The notes beneath the pieces were generated by a model. That model saw only the letters and a list, made by a program, of their open reading frames with translations. It did not search any database and had not been told where the DNA came from. From assembly GCA_023393525.1 (NCBI GenBank), contig JAEWKZ010000046.1, positions 62,001-126,000 on the forward strand: DNA of 64,000 bases. The letters run 5' to 3'. Positions 44,809 through 53,218 of this stretch are shown here, piece after piece. The DNA is from Pseudomonadota bacterium (GTDB lineage: Bacteria; Desulfobacterota; Desulfovibrionia; Desulfovibrionales; Desulfomicrobiaceae). Made by a program: the position numbers and the translations under genes. The number at the start of each line of letters is the position of its first letter. The first letter of the stretch is position 1.

Positions 44809-45570
44809 TCACGAATCGTCGGGCGATACGCGGGACGCGGATGTGGCCGGGCATTCGGCCAGACAGGCGCGCAGCATGGCGTAGTGGTAGCCGATGAGGC
44901 TCTGGGCGCGCAGGGGATCGTTGTTCGCGATGGCGCGGGCGGTCTCGGCCCAGTTGGCGGCCGTTCGTTCCCGGTAGCGCGGCGTGTCGTACAGCGTGTA
45001 ATCGTGGGAGCTGAACCCTCGTTGCAGCGCGTGCATGATCCATTCGAAAATGGGGTTGGCGGCCATTGCGGCCAGGGCCAGGTTCAGGTCCCGATCCAGA
45101 TGTCCGATCCTGTCCGCGTCATGGTCGTCCTGGCGCAGGCAGGCCTCGAACTCTTCGGCCATGGACACCAGCGCCTGCTTGGATTCAGCCGAACCTCGGG
45201 CAATGGCCAGGACGACCAGGGTCTGGTCCACGCTTTCGCGAAATTCAATGAGAGCCGAGGAGGCGACATCATGCTGCTTGAGGAAGAGGGCCAGGGATTC
45301 CCCGATGCTGACCATGCCGACCTTGCACACATAGGCGCCTCCTTTGACGCCTTTGCGAATGTCGAGCAGCCCTTTTTGTTTCAGGGCGCGCAGGGCCTCG
45401 CGTATGGCGCCGCGCCCGGTGCCGAACTGCTGCTGCATTTCGCGCTCGCTGGGCAGCCGCTCCTCGGGAGCCAGCCGACCGGCGAGGATGGCCGCCTCGA
45501 TCTGCAAGGCGACATCTTCGCTGGCTCGTCCGGCCTTGGCCGGAAAGAAGAGAGGGTCATTTGCGGTCAT
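44809..45570 (-). CDS. FadR-type GntR regulator of the bet genes
   Basis: A 253-residue regulator. The winged-helix N-terminus reads LPSEREMQQQFGTGRGAIRE and then ALRALKQKGLLDIRKG; the C-terminal all-helical FCD domain (~95-235) has metal/ligand positions such as HLDRDLNLALAAMAANPIFE. It occupies the position usually held by TetR-type BetI, so it likely senses choline or an intermediate. A TGGTAGTACC site touches its start codon, pointing to autorepression. The function is inferred from neighbours. Confidence 0.88.
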   Translation of the reverse strand: MTANDPLFFPAKAGRASEDVALQIEAAILAGRLAPEERLPSEREMQQQFGTGRGAIREALRALKQKGLLDIRKGVKGGAYVCKVGMVSIGESLALFLKQHDVASSALIEFRESVDQTLVVLAIARGSAESKQALVSMAEEFEACLRQDDHDADRIGHLDRDLNLALAAMAANPIFEWIMHALQRGFSSHDYTLYDTPRYRERTAANWAETARAIANNDPLRAQSLIGYHYAMLRACLAECPATSASRVSPDDS

Positions 45571-45580
45571 TGGTAGTACC
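45571..45580 (-). promoter_or_regulatory. FadR-type operator candidate 1
   Basis: TGGTAGTACC abuts the start codon of the GntR-family gene. It fits the TGGTnnnACCA pattern used by FadR-subfamily regulators and resembles two more sites upstream. Confidence 0.55.
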
Positions 45581-45644
45581 TATTCGGGGTTTTTTTGCGT
45601 AAAAAGAGTCGAAAAAAGCTAAAATAAGGCTTTTTCGGCGCAAA

Positions 45645-45654
45645 TGGTAGGACC
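45645..45654 (-). promoter_or_regulatory. FadR-type operator candidate 2
   Basis: TGGTAGGACC differs from candidate 1 in one base and lies 74 bases further upstream, about seven helical turns. Confidence 0.55.
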
Positions 45655-45709
45655 TTTTTGCCGAAAGACGCCACAGGTGTCAACCAGTCTGGTGAAATCA
45701 AGGGGGAAA

Positions 45710-45719
45710 GGTCGGACCA
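45710..45719 (-). promoter_or_regulatory. FadR-type operator candidate 3
   Basis: GGTCGGACCA matches the same GGTnGnACC core; it is followed by TTTGGTCC, making a slightly longer symmetric element. Confidence 0.45.
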
Positions 45720-45808
45720 TTTGGTCCGCATGTGGCGTTAGGCAGCGTCTCCGGGAAAAAGACGAAAGGATGCGTCGCCTCTTGGCACTTGGTCTGCTTC
45801 CCGACGAA

Positions 45809-46945
45809 TCAGGCCTTCTCGGTACGGATGAACTGCACGAAGGCCAGGGACACGAGGCTCAGCAGCGCGCCGCCCACGAAGGGGATGCGGTAGTCCACCA
45901 TCCAGAGCAGGCCGCCCGTGATGGGAATGACCACGGCCGCGATATGGTTGATGGTGAAACCCACGGCCATGCTCGGGGCGATATCGCTCGGGTCGGCGAT
46001 CTTCTGGAAAAAAGAGCGGATGGCCATGGCGAAATTGTAGAAGACGTGGTCCAGAATGTAGAGAACGGCCACCAGCAGCTTGCTGTCGGTCACGGCGTAG
46101 CCGAGGAAGACGAAGAACAGGGCGGAATACTCCAGGGACAGCACCCTGCGTTCTCCGAAGCGGTTCACGGCCCGGCCGATCATGGGGCTCAGGAAGGAGT
46201 TCACGGCGTTGTTGAGCATGAACAGCAGCGTGATCTCGGTGACCGTGTACCTGAATTTCGAGACCATCAGGAACACGGCGAAGGCGACGAAAATCTGCCG
46301 CCGGGAGCCGGACAAAAAGGTCAGTACGTAAAAGAGCCAGTAGCGGCGGTGCAGGACCATGTTCTTGCGTTGCAGCGGCAGGTCCGTGCGTGTCGGTTTG
46401 GCCAGCAGGAAGATGCTGGCCGAGGCCATGATGAAGATGCCGAGCAGCATGTACAGGGTCTGGTAGCCGGCATGGTTCACGGCCACCAGAAAGACGAGGC
46501 CGATGGCGATATTGGCGACGGAACCAGCCGCGCGCAGGCGGCCCATGACCACCGGGCTCTGGGTGACGCTGAAGTACTGCAGGGTCAGGGATTGGCTCAG
46601 GGTCTCGTAGTAGTGGAACCCGAAGGACATGACCAGGGTGGCCAGGACCAGGCCGCCGTAGCTTGGCATCATGCCCGTCAGCATCACGCCCAGGCCCATG
46701 ACCATGAGCGAGAGCACGGCCAGACGGTGCTCGCGCACGAAGACCAGAAGGTAGATGACCAGCAGGGCCAGAAATCCCGGGACCTCGCGCAGCCCCTGAA
46801 TCATCCCCATCTGCTGGCCCGTGACCTGCGCCACCTCCACCGCGTAATTGTTGAAAAGCGTGCGCCAGCCCTGGAACCCCAGGGCGCTCAATACGGCCAG
46901 GGCGATGAGGAACAGGTACATGGGCCTGTTTTGCGGAGAGTTCAT
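45809..46945 (-). CDS. MFS transporter
   Basis: A 378-residue permease with eleven or twelve hydrophobic segments, starting MNSPQNRPMYLFLIALAVLS. A major-facilitator pattern is visible in the loop between segments (FVREHRLAVLSLMVMGLG) and in NRFGERRVLSLEYS between the two halves. No substrate motif can be recognised. It is upstream of the bet regulator on the same strand but 238 bases away, with the operator cluster in between, so co-transcription is doubtful. An osmolyte or drug could be the substrate. Confidence 0.8.
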   Translation of the reverse strand: MNSPQNRPMYLFLIALAVLSALGFQGWRTLFNNYAVEVAQVTGQQMGMIQGLREVPGFLALLVIYLLVFVREHRLAVLSLMVMGLGVMLTGMMPSYGGLVLATLVMSFGFHYYETLSQSLTLQYFSVTQSPVVMGRLRAAGSVANIAIGLVFLVAVNHAGYQTLYMLLGIFIMASASIFLLAKPTRTDLPLQRKNMVLHRRYWLFYVLTFLSGSRRQIFVAFAVFLMVSKFRYTVTEITLLFMLNNAVNSFLSPMIGRAVNRFGERRVLSLEYSALFFVFLGYAVTDSKLLVAVLYILDHVFYNFAMAIRSFFQKIADPSDIAPSMAVGFTINHIAAVVIPITGGLLWMVDYRIPFVGGALLSLVSLAFVQFIRTEKA

Positions 46946-47165
46946 GACGTATCCCGAAGCGCCGCCAGGCGCTGATGGTTGCTGAGGAAGGTGAGCCGTG
47001 CCGCAGGACAGGGCGCATGGCCGACGCAACGGCATGAGACGGTTGGCGGCGGGTGTCAAGTTCGGGAACGGCGGAATTCTTGGGCGGTTTGCCTTTGTCT
47101 CTTCCATGCGCCACAATGCGCAGGCCCGTCGGCACGCAAGCCGTCCGGGGAAGCAAAGGAGACTC

Positions 47166-47516
47166 ATGATGCAGGACGGGATCTATTGGCTGCGCTTCGT
47201 GGCGTACGACAAGACCGAAGAAGGCGTCGCGGTGCTCAGGCGGGGATTGGTCAACGGCGGCGGCCCCGGCTACGTCTGGCGAGGCCGTCTGGCCGCGGTG
47301 GATGGGGCGGTGCGCGGCAATCTGCTCGTGCGCAAATGGAACCCGCAGGCACCGCCGGATCTTGGCATGTTCAAGACGGCGAATCTGGACATTGACGGCA
47401 GCCTCGATGCGTCAGCCCGCTCTTTTGAAATGGTGGGGCATGCGCACGGGCACCACGTGGTGCGTCTGCGCATCAGCGGGCATTGGCTCGGGGAATTGGC
47501 GGACGACAACATCTGA
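47166..47516 (+). CDS. GrlR-like regulatory protein
   Basis: A 116-residue protein beginning MMQDGIYWLRFVAYDKTEEG and then VAVLRRGLVNGGGPGYVWRG, which follows the DGIY...F...EG...NGG..Y.Y.G pattern of the GrlR family (small beta-barrel proteins; the founding member represses a type III secretion activator by protein contact). Homology is weak but the N-terminal match is good. AAGGAGAC precedes the ATG. It stands before the ParD/ParE pair but has its own start signals. No secretion genes are near, so the role is open. Confidence 0.55.
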   Translation: MMQDGIYWLRFVAYDKTEEGVAVLRRGLVNGGGPGYVWRGRLAAVDGAVRGNLLVRKWNPQAPPDLGMFKTANLDIDGSLDASARSFEMVGHAHGHHVVRLRISGHWLGELADDNI

Positions 47517-47531
47517 GATTGGCATCTGATC

Positions 47532-47560
47532 TTGCCAATTTTTGCCAAAATCGCTATGTT
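47532..47560 (+). promoter_or_regulatory. Promoter of the parDE pair
   Basis: TTGCCA (47532-47537), a 17-base spacer and TATGTT (47555-47560) place the expected start at the ParD ATG (47567). Two TTGCCAA copies in the -35/spacer region may be the antitoxin operator. Confidence 0.6.
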
Positions 47561-47566
47561 TAATTC

Positions 47567-47794
47567 ATGAGCACCATGAACATTTCTCTTCCCGAGACCC
47601 TCAAGAGTTTTGTGGATGAGCAGGTTGCGAGTCGTGGTTACGGCACGAGCAGCGAATACGTACGGGAATTGATCCGCAAAGATCAGGACCGTCAGCGTCT
47701 GCGCACCCTGCTTCTTGCCGGGGCGTCCTCCCCTGAGCGTGAACCGGCCGATGGCGCGTATTTCCAAGCGTTGCGCTGCCGGGTCCGGCGTTGA
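47567..47794 (+). CDS. ParD/CopG-type antitoxin
   Basis: A 75-residue protein with a ribbon-helix-helix N-terminus, MNISLPETLKSFVDEQVASR and then GYGTSSEYVRELIRKDQDRQ, typical of ParD. The C-terminal part would wrap the toxin. It should repress its own promoter. It ends in an overlap with the toxin start (TTGA), and the lack of a Shine-Dalgarno site together with the -10 position suggests a leaderless mRNA. Confidence 0.9.
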   Translation: MSTMNISLPETLKSFVDEQVASRGYGTSSEYVRELIRKDQDRQRLRTLLLAGASSPEREPADGAYFQALRCRVRR

Positions 47795-48123
47795 ATCCGA
47801 GTGTGAGAGTGCTTCCCGTCATTCCACGCGAGCGGGCCCATCAGGACATCGAGGAGGTCATTGGGCATTATCTGGAGGAAGGGGCAGATGAGGCAGCCTT
47901 GGGCTTCATCGACGCCCTCGAACGGGCCTTCACGCAGATCGGCAGGCATCCGGAAAGCGGCTCGACCCGTTTCGCGCACGAACTGGACCTGCCGGGCTTG
48001 CATTCCTGGCCGCTGAAGCGCTTCCCGTATCTGGTCTTTTACGTCGTCCGGAAGGCCCATGTCGATGTATGGCGCATCCTGCACATACGACGCGACGTTC
48101 CGAACTGGTTGCAGGACGAATAA
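47791..48123 (+). CDS. RelE/ParE-family toxin
   Basis: A 110-residue toxin with ERAHQDIEEVIGHYLEEGAD and the C-terminal strands LKRFPYLVFYVVRKAHVDVW then RILHIRRDVPNWL, matching the ParE fold (gyrase-targeting members or RelE-like). The proposed start is TTG at 47791, overlapping the antitoxin stop by four bases; GTG at 47803 is an alternative. The toxin-antitoxin pair is complete and looks intact. Confidence 0.88.
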   Translation: MNPSVRVLPVIPRERAHQDIEEVIGHYLEEGADEAALGFIDALERAFTQIGRHPESGSTRFAHELDLPGLHSWPLKRFPYLVFYVVRKAHVDVWRILHIRRDVPNWLQDE

Positions 48124-48162
48124 GGCCATACCGTGCCGCTGGTCGCCAACTCCATCTCTGCC

Positions 48163-49431
48163 TTATGTAAAATCCACCAACTCCTCGCCCGCTCCCAACT
48201 CCACGCTGGCCATGACTTCCGGGGTCCGGCTGATGACCTTGCCGCGCCGGATGACCCACAGCCTCGCCGGGCGCAGGCGCAGGGCTTCGAGCTCGCTTGC
48301 GGCCTGCAGGATGACCATGTCCGCGTTGCAGCCGGGCGCAAGGCCGTAGCCTTCAAGCCCCATCACTCGCGCTCCGTTCTCCGTCACGGCCCGGAACATC
48401 TTCCGCAGTCCATCCACGCCGGTCATGTGCAGGGCGTGCGCCCCCATGTGCGCCACTTCGAGCATGTCGTGCGAGCCCATGGGGTACCAGGGGTCCATGA
48501 CGTCGTCGTGCCCGAAGGCCACGTTGACGCCCATGCCCATCAGCTCCGGCACGCGCATGAGCCCACGCCGCTTGGGGTACGTGTCGTGCCGCCCCTGCAG
48601 GTTCATGTTCACCAGCGGGTTGCACACGCAGTGCATCCCCGCCTCGGCCATGAGCGGCAACAGCTTCGACACATAATAATTGTCCATGGAATGCATGCTG
48701 GTCAGATGCGAGCCCGTGACCCGGCCCTGCAGCCCGAGCCTTTGCGTCTCGAACGCCAGGCTCTCCACGTGCCTTGAAAGCGGGTCGTCGGACTCGTCGC
48801 AGTGCATGTCCACCATGAGCCCGCGCCTGGCCGCGATCTCGCACAGCACGCGCACCGATTCCCGCCCCTGATCCATGGTCCGCTCGAAATGCGGAATCCC
48901 CCCGACCACATCCACGCCCTTGTCCAGCGCCCGCTCCAGCAGCTCCACCCCGCGCGGGGCGCGCAGCACCCCGTCCTGGGGAAAGGCCACCAGCTGGATG
49001 TCCACGAAATCCTTCATCTCCTCGCGCACCTCAAGCAGTACGTCCACGGCCATGAGGCTCGGGTCCGTCGTGTCCACATGCGTGCGGATGGCCAGGTTGC
49101 CCTTGGCCACGCTCCAGCGCAGCAGCTTCAGCGCCCGCTCCTTCAGCCCCTGCGGCGTCAGATCCGGCTTGAGCTCGCCCCAGATGCGAATCCCCTCCAA
49201 CAGCGTGCCGCTCTCGTTGCGCCTCGGCATCCCCGCCGACAGCGTCGCGTCCATATGGAAATGGCTGTCCACAAACGGCGGGGTCACCAAATACCCCTTG
49301 GCGTCAATAACCTGAGCCGCCTCGGCCTTGATGCCCGGCTCAACCGCGACAATCCGGCCATCCTTACAGCCAATCTCGACGAGCGCCTCCTCTCCAGGCA
49401 GGGCGGCATTGATGACAAGCAGATCCAGCAT
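48163..49431 (-). CDS. codA: Cytosine deaminase-like amidohydrolase
   Basis: A 422-residue metal-dependent amidohydrolase of the CodA group. PPFVDSHFHMDATLSAG gives the HxH metal pair, NLAIRTHVDTTD and MVDMHCDESDD add further active-site residues, GSHLTSMHSM and AFGHDDVMDPWYPMG complete the site. Cytosine deamination to uracil is the best guess; other amino-heterocycle substrates are possible. The start at 49431 (GAGG seven to eight bases upstream) is preferred over a GTG at 49440. Its neighbour is a complete BMP-type ABC transporter, suggesting uptake plus salvage of bases. Confidence 0.82.
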   Translation of the reverse strand: MLDLLVINAALPGEEALVEIGCKDGRIVAVEPGIKAEAAQVIDAKGYLVTPPFVDSHFHMDATLSAGMPRRNESGTLLEGIRIWGELKPDLTPQGLKERALKLLRWSVAKGNLAIRTHVDTTDPSLMAVDVLLEVREEMKDFVDIQLVAFPQDGVLRAPRGVELLERALDKGVDVVGGIPHFERTMDQGRESVRVLCEIAARRGLMVDMHCDESDDPLSRHVESLAFETQRLGLQGRVTGSHLTSMHSMDNYYVSKLLPLMAEAGMHCVCNPLVNMNLQGRHDTYPKRRGLMRVPELMGMGVNVAFGHDDVMDPWYPMGSHDMLEVAHMGAHALHMTGVDGLRKMFRAVTENGARVMGLEGYGLAPGCNADMVILQAASELEALRLRPARLWVIRRGKVISRTPEVMASVELGAGEELVDFT

Positions 49432-49454
49432 GATAATCACCTCGTTTTAAGAGT

Positions 49455-49507
49455 GCCTCCGGCGGGCAGGGGACGCGTCCCCTGCACCCCAATAATCGGG
49501 TCAAGGG
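49455..49507. repeat. Structured intergenic repeat, copy 1
   Basis: The ~53-base unit GCCTCCGGCGGGCAGGGG...TCGGGTCAAGGG contains a perfect 20-base palindrome (GCAGGGGACGCGTCCCCTGC, 49466-49485 approximately). It is followed by two further small palindromes (CAAGGGACTTGTCCCTTG and a GGGGC stem). Confidence 0.75.
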
Positions 49508-49573
49508 ACTTGTCCCTTGCGGGGTGTGGGGCAGAGCCCCGCTTCTTCTACCGCGCAGTGCCTATTAAAGAAA

Positions 49574-49624
49574 GCCTCCGGCGGGCAGGGGATGATCCCC
49601 TGCACCCCATGATCGGGTCAAGGG
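49574..49624. repeat. Structured intergenic repeat, copy 2
   Basis: A near-identical second copy 119 bases after copy 1, with GCAGGGGATGATCCCCTGC in place of the perfect palindrome. Both are in the spacer between the transporter and deaminase genes, and the whole 223-base spacer is made of such stems. Confidence 0.75.
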
Positions 49625-49654
49625 GCGCGCCCCGCGTCTCTTCTCCTTCCCGCT

Positions 49655-50596
49655 CTACCTCTCACCCTTGCGGAAGGGAACCAGCAAGGCCTTGGGGTAG
49701 GCGGCTTTGCGTGACATGGTGATGAGGGCGAGGATGGAGCAGAGGTAAGGGAGCATGAGATAGAATTGATATGGGATGGCTGAGATGGATTGTTGTTGTA
49801 CGCGCATCTGGATGGCGTCGAAGGCGGCGAAGAGGAGCGTGCCGAGGAGCGCCTTGCCGGGTTTCCAGGAGGAGAAGACGACGAGCGCGATGCAGATCCA
49901 GCCACGTCCGTTGACCATGCCTATGTAGTAGGCGTCGAATGCGGCGAGCGTTAAAAATGCGCCGCCCACGGCCATGAGAGCGGAGCCGGCCATGACCGCG
50001 CCGGTGCGCAGGCCAAGGACCGAGAGGCCCTGTGCTTCGGCGGCCAGCGGGTTTTCGCCGACCATGCGCAGGGCGAGGCCCAAAGGGGTGCGCAGCAGCA
50101 CGTAGGCCGTGACGCCGACCAGGATGAAGGCCAGGAGGGTAAGCGCCGTCTGGCTGAAGAGGACCGGGCCGAGGAAGGGCAGGTTGGAGAGCACGGGGAT
50201 GTCCAGCGGCGCGAAGGGGATGATCTTGGGCGGGGTGGTGACCTGAGGCAGGACCATGCGGAAGACGAAGGAGCTGAGGCTTGCGCCGAGCATGGTGATG
50301 CCGAGGCCCGTGACGTGCTGGGAGAGGCCGAGGTGCACGGTGAAGACGGCGTGCAGGAGCCCGAGGGCCGCGCCCACGCAGGCGGCGAAGAGCACGCCGC
50401 CCCAGAGGGTGCCGCCGAGGAAGACCCAGGTCCAGCCGGACATGCAGCCTGCGGCCATGATGCCTTCGATGCCCAGGTTCAGGACCCCGGCGCGTTCGCA
50501 GATCAGTTCGCCCATGGTGCCGAAGATGAGCGGGGTGGCCATGCGCACGGTGGCCAGCCAGAATCCGGTTTCGAGGAAGAGGGAAAGGATGTCCAT
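49655..50596 (-). CDS. BMP-type ABC transporter, permease subunit 2
   Basis: A 313-residue membrane protein with about nine segments. The motif GELICERAGVLNLGIEGIMA near the N-terminus and YIGMVNGRGWICIALVVFSS near residue 220 are those of the BranchedChain/BMP-linked permease family used for nucleosides and purine bases. It pairs with the permease encoded upstream (one-base gap) to form a heterodimeric channel with the ATPase and binding protein in the same operon. Confidence 0.9.
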   Translation of the reverse strand: MDILSLFLETGFWLATVRMATPLIFGTMGELICERAGVLNLGIEGIMAAGCMSGWTWVFLGGTLWGGVLFAACVGAALGLLHAVFTVHLGLSQHVTGLGITMLGASLSSFVFRMVLPQVTTPPKIIPFAPLDIPVLSNLPFLGPVLFSQTALTLLAFILVGVTAYVLLRTPLGLALRMVGENPLAAEAQGLSVLGLRTGAVMAGSALMAVGGAFLTLAAFDAYYIGMVNGRGWICIALVVFSSWKPGKALLGTLLFAAFDAIQMRVQQQSISAIPYQFYLMLPYLCSILALITMSRKAAYPKALLVPFRKGER

Positions 50597-50597
50597 G

Positions 50598-51647
50598 TTA
50601 TTTCCAGCGGATGCGGTAGCGGGTCAGGAACATGGCCAGGAGCACCATGAGAAGGCTCACGGCCGTGGTCACGTCGGCGATGTAGTTGGAGATGGTGATG
50701 GCGCGGCTCATGGAATCGGCCCCGATGTAGATGACCGCGATGAAAATGGCCGAGAGCACCACGCCGAGTGGATGCAGGGCGGCCAGCATGGCCACGACGA
50801 TGCCGGAATAGCCGAAGCCGGGGGACAGATCGAGGGTCAGGTAGCCCTTGACGCCGCACAGTTCGCTGACTCCGGCCATGGCCGCGAGGCCTCCGCTCAG
50901 GAGCGCGGTGCGGATGATGGTGCCCCGCACCGGCATGCCGGCGAAGGTGCTGGCTTTGAGGCTCGCGCCGACTGCGCGGATTTCGAAGCCCCAGATCGTG
51001 AAACGCATCATCCACCAGATGAGGATGGCGCAGGCCAGGGCCAGGATGAAGCCCAGGTGCAGGCTCGACTTGGGCACGAGCACGGGCAGCATGGCGCTGT
51101 CGATGACGGGCGCGGCCTGGGGCCAGCCCATGGCCATGGGGTCTTTCCAGGGGCCGAAGACCAGCCAGTTGACGACCAGCAGGACCACGAAGTTGAGCAG
51201 CAGGGTCGTGACCACCTCGTCGGCCTTGAGCCGCGTCTTGAGCCAGGTCGGAATGAGCAGGAAGAGTCCGCCGGCCAAGGCGCCGGACAGGAAGAGGAAG
51301 GGGATCATGAGCCACGCGGGCAGGGTGACCATGCCCGTGCCGAGCCACGTGGCCATGCAGGCCCCGACGTAGAACTGCCCCTCGCCGCCGATGTTCCAGA
51401 GCTTGGCCCGGAAGGCCACGGCCGCGGCCAAGCCGGTGAAGATGAGCGGCGTGGCGCGGGTCAGGGTTTCGGTCAGGGCGAAGGTCGAGCCCAGGGCTCC
51501 TTTGATGAGCAGCCCCCAGGCGGAAAGCGGCGAGGCCCCGGCCCAGAGGATGAGCCCGGAGCAGATCGCCATGGAGGCGATGACGGCCAGCAGCGGCGCG
51601 CCGATTTGCCAGACCAGGGCTACGGATTCGCGGGGTTCGAGTCTCAT
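50598..51647 (-). CDS. BMP-type ABC transporter, permease subunit 1
   Basis: A 349-residue membrane protein with eight to ten segments. LTRATPLIFTGLAAAVAFRA and LWNIGGEGQFYVGACMATWL are the conserved motif of this permease class, and YSGIVVAMLAALHPLGVVLS matches its C-terminal part. The start at 51647 overlaps the ATPase stop (ATGA), so translation is coupled. It works with the ATPase and the second permease. Confidence 0.9.
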   Translation of the reverse strand: MRLEPRESVALVWQIGAPLLAVIASMAICSGLILWAGASPLSAWGLLIKGALGSTFALTETLTRATPLIFTGLAAAVAFRAKLWNIGGEGQFYVGACMATWLGTGMVTLPAWLMIPFLFLSGALAGGLFLLIPTWLKTRLKADEVVTTLLLNFVVLLVVNWLVFGPWKDPMAMGWPQAAPVIDSAMLPVLVPKSSLHLGFILALACAILIWWMMRFTIWGFEIRAVGASLKASTFAGMPVRGTIIRTALLSGGLAAMAGVSELCGVKGYLTLDLSPGFGYSGIVVAMLAALHPLGVVLSAIFIAVIYIGADSMSRAITISNYIADVTTAVSLLMVLLAMFLTRYRIRWK

Positions 51648-53173
51648 GCGGCCCCCCGGCTGTCGAAGTTCTGGCCGCTCATCATGAGTCCGAGCCTGGC
51701 GCGATCCACCGTGGCTGTGTCTTCGGGGCTGGATAGCCGGCCCTGATACATGACCTGGATACGGTCCGAGAGTTGGAAGAGCTCGTCCAGGTCCTCGGAG
51801 ATGAGGACCACTGCGGCCCCGCGCCGGGCCGCGTCCAACAGGTGCTGATGCACGGCGGCCGTGGCTCCGACATCGAGGCCCCAGGTCGGCTGGTTGGCCA
51901 GGATGAGGTGCGGGCCCTGGGAAAGGACGCGGGCCAGGATGAGCTTTTGCATGTTGCCGCCCGAAAGTTTGCGCACCGGCGCGTCCGGGCCGGCGCAACG
52001 GATGTCGAAGACGTCCATGAGCTGCGCGGCGCGGGAGGCCAGGGCCTTGAAGTTGAGCATGCCGCATTTGGAAAAGCCGGGCAGGCGGTAGATCTCCGTG
52101 GACAGGTTCTCCATGACCGTCATGTCCGCCACCAGCCCCGTGCCGGTGCGGTCGTCGGGCACGCGCCCCACGCCGGACCGGATCATGGCTGCCGGGGTGA
52201 GGCGGCTTACGGTCTGTCCGCGCAGGACGACGCTGCCGCCGCTCGGGGCGACGAGGCCGGACAGCAGATCCGCAAGCAACGCCTGGCCGTTGCCGGAGAC
52301 GCCCGCGATGCCGAGGATCTCATGGGCGCGCACCGACAGGAGCAGCTCATCGAGGGCTGCCCCGCGATCCGGGGCGCTGGCGCGGACGCGGTCCAGGAAG
52401 AGGACTTCGTCTCCGGGCGGGTGCGGAGTGCGCGTGGCCTGGGGGATGTTGGCGCCGACCATGGCCTTGGCCAGTTCCTCGGCGGACGTCGCTTTCGTCG
52501 GAGTTTCAAGCACCACCCTGCCGTGGCGCAGGACCACGCAGCGGTCGCTGGCGGCCATGACCTCGCGCAGCTTGTGCGTGATGAAGATGACGGACACGCC
52601 CTGATTCACCAGTTCGCGCAGGGTGGCGAAGAGGTGGTCGCTCTCCTGGGGGGTGAGCACGGCCGTGGGTTCGTCCAGGATAAGGATGCGGGCGTCGCGG
52701 TACAGGACCTTCAAAATTTCCACCCGCTGCCGTTCGCCCACGGACAGGCCGCGCACGAGGGCGTGCGGGTTCACGTGCAGCCGGAAGCGGTCCATGAGGG
52801 AGCCGAGCTTGGCCCGGGCGCGGGCGGAGTTGCGGCGGAAACCCCACAGGGGCTCGGTGCCGAGCATGATGTTCTCGAGCACGGTCATGTTGTCGGCCAG
52901 GGTGAAGTGCTGGTGGACCATGCCTATCCCGGCCGCGAGCGCGGCCCGGGGAGAGCCCGGAGGCAGGGCGCGTCCAAGGACTTCGACGCTGCCGCCGTCG
53001 GCCACGTAGTGACCGAAGAGGATGGACATGAGCGTGGTCTTGCCTGCGCCGTTTTCTCCGAGCAGCGCCAGCATTTCGCCTTCGGCCAGCGTCAGGGAGA
53101 TGTCGTCGTTGGCTTTGAGCGGCCCGAAAGTCTTGGTGATGCCGGAAAGTCGCAGCAAAGGTGTGATGGACAT
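51644..53173 (-). CDS. BMP-type ABC transporter, double ATPase subunit
   Basis: A 509-residue protein with two ATPase domains. The first is canonical: LLGENGAGKTTLMSILFG, LSVGERQRVEILK, LILDEPTAVLTPQE. The second has a degenerate P loop (IAGVSGNGQALLADLLSG) and LSGGNMQKLILARVL with LILANQPTWGLDVG where a DEP is expected, as in RbsA/YufO-like subunits where only one site hydrolyses. It energises import of a nucleoside or base. Confidence 0.93.
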   Translation of the reverse strand: MSITPLLRLSGITKTFGPLKANDDISLTLAEGEMLALLGENGAGKTTLMSILFGHYVADGGSVEVLGRALPPGSPRAALAAGIGMVHQHFTLADNMTVLENIMLGTEPLWGFRRNSARARAKLGSLMDRFRLHVNPHALVRGLSVGERQRVEILKVLYRDARILILDEPTAVLTPQESDHLFATLRELVNQGVSVIFITHKLREVMAASDRCVVLRHGRVVLETPTKATSAEELAKAMVGANIPQATRTPHPPGDEVLFLDRVRASAPDRGAALDELLLSVRAHEILGIAGVSGNGQALLADLLSGLVAPSGGSVVLRGQTVSRLTPAAMIRSGVGRVPDDRTGTGLVADMTVMENLSTEIYRLPGFSKCGMLNFKALASRAAQLMDVFDIRCAGPDAPVRKLSGGNMQKLILARVLSQGPHLILANQPTWGLDVGATAAVHQHLLDAARRGAAVVLISEDLDELFQLSDRIQVMYQGRLSSPEDTATVDRARLGLMMSGQNFDSRGAA

Positions 53174-53182
53174 GATGAACCG

Positions 53183-53214
53183 AAAAAAGGGGGCCGGATT
53201 GTCTCGGCCCCCTT
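53183..53214 (-). terminator. Terminator/attenuator between the binding-protein and ATPase genes
   Basis: On the minus strand AAGGGGGCCG pairs with CGGCCCCCTT and is followed by TTTT. It would let the binding protein be made in excess over the membrane complex, a common arrangement. Confidence 0.85.
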
Positions 53215-53218
53215 GGGA

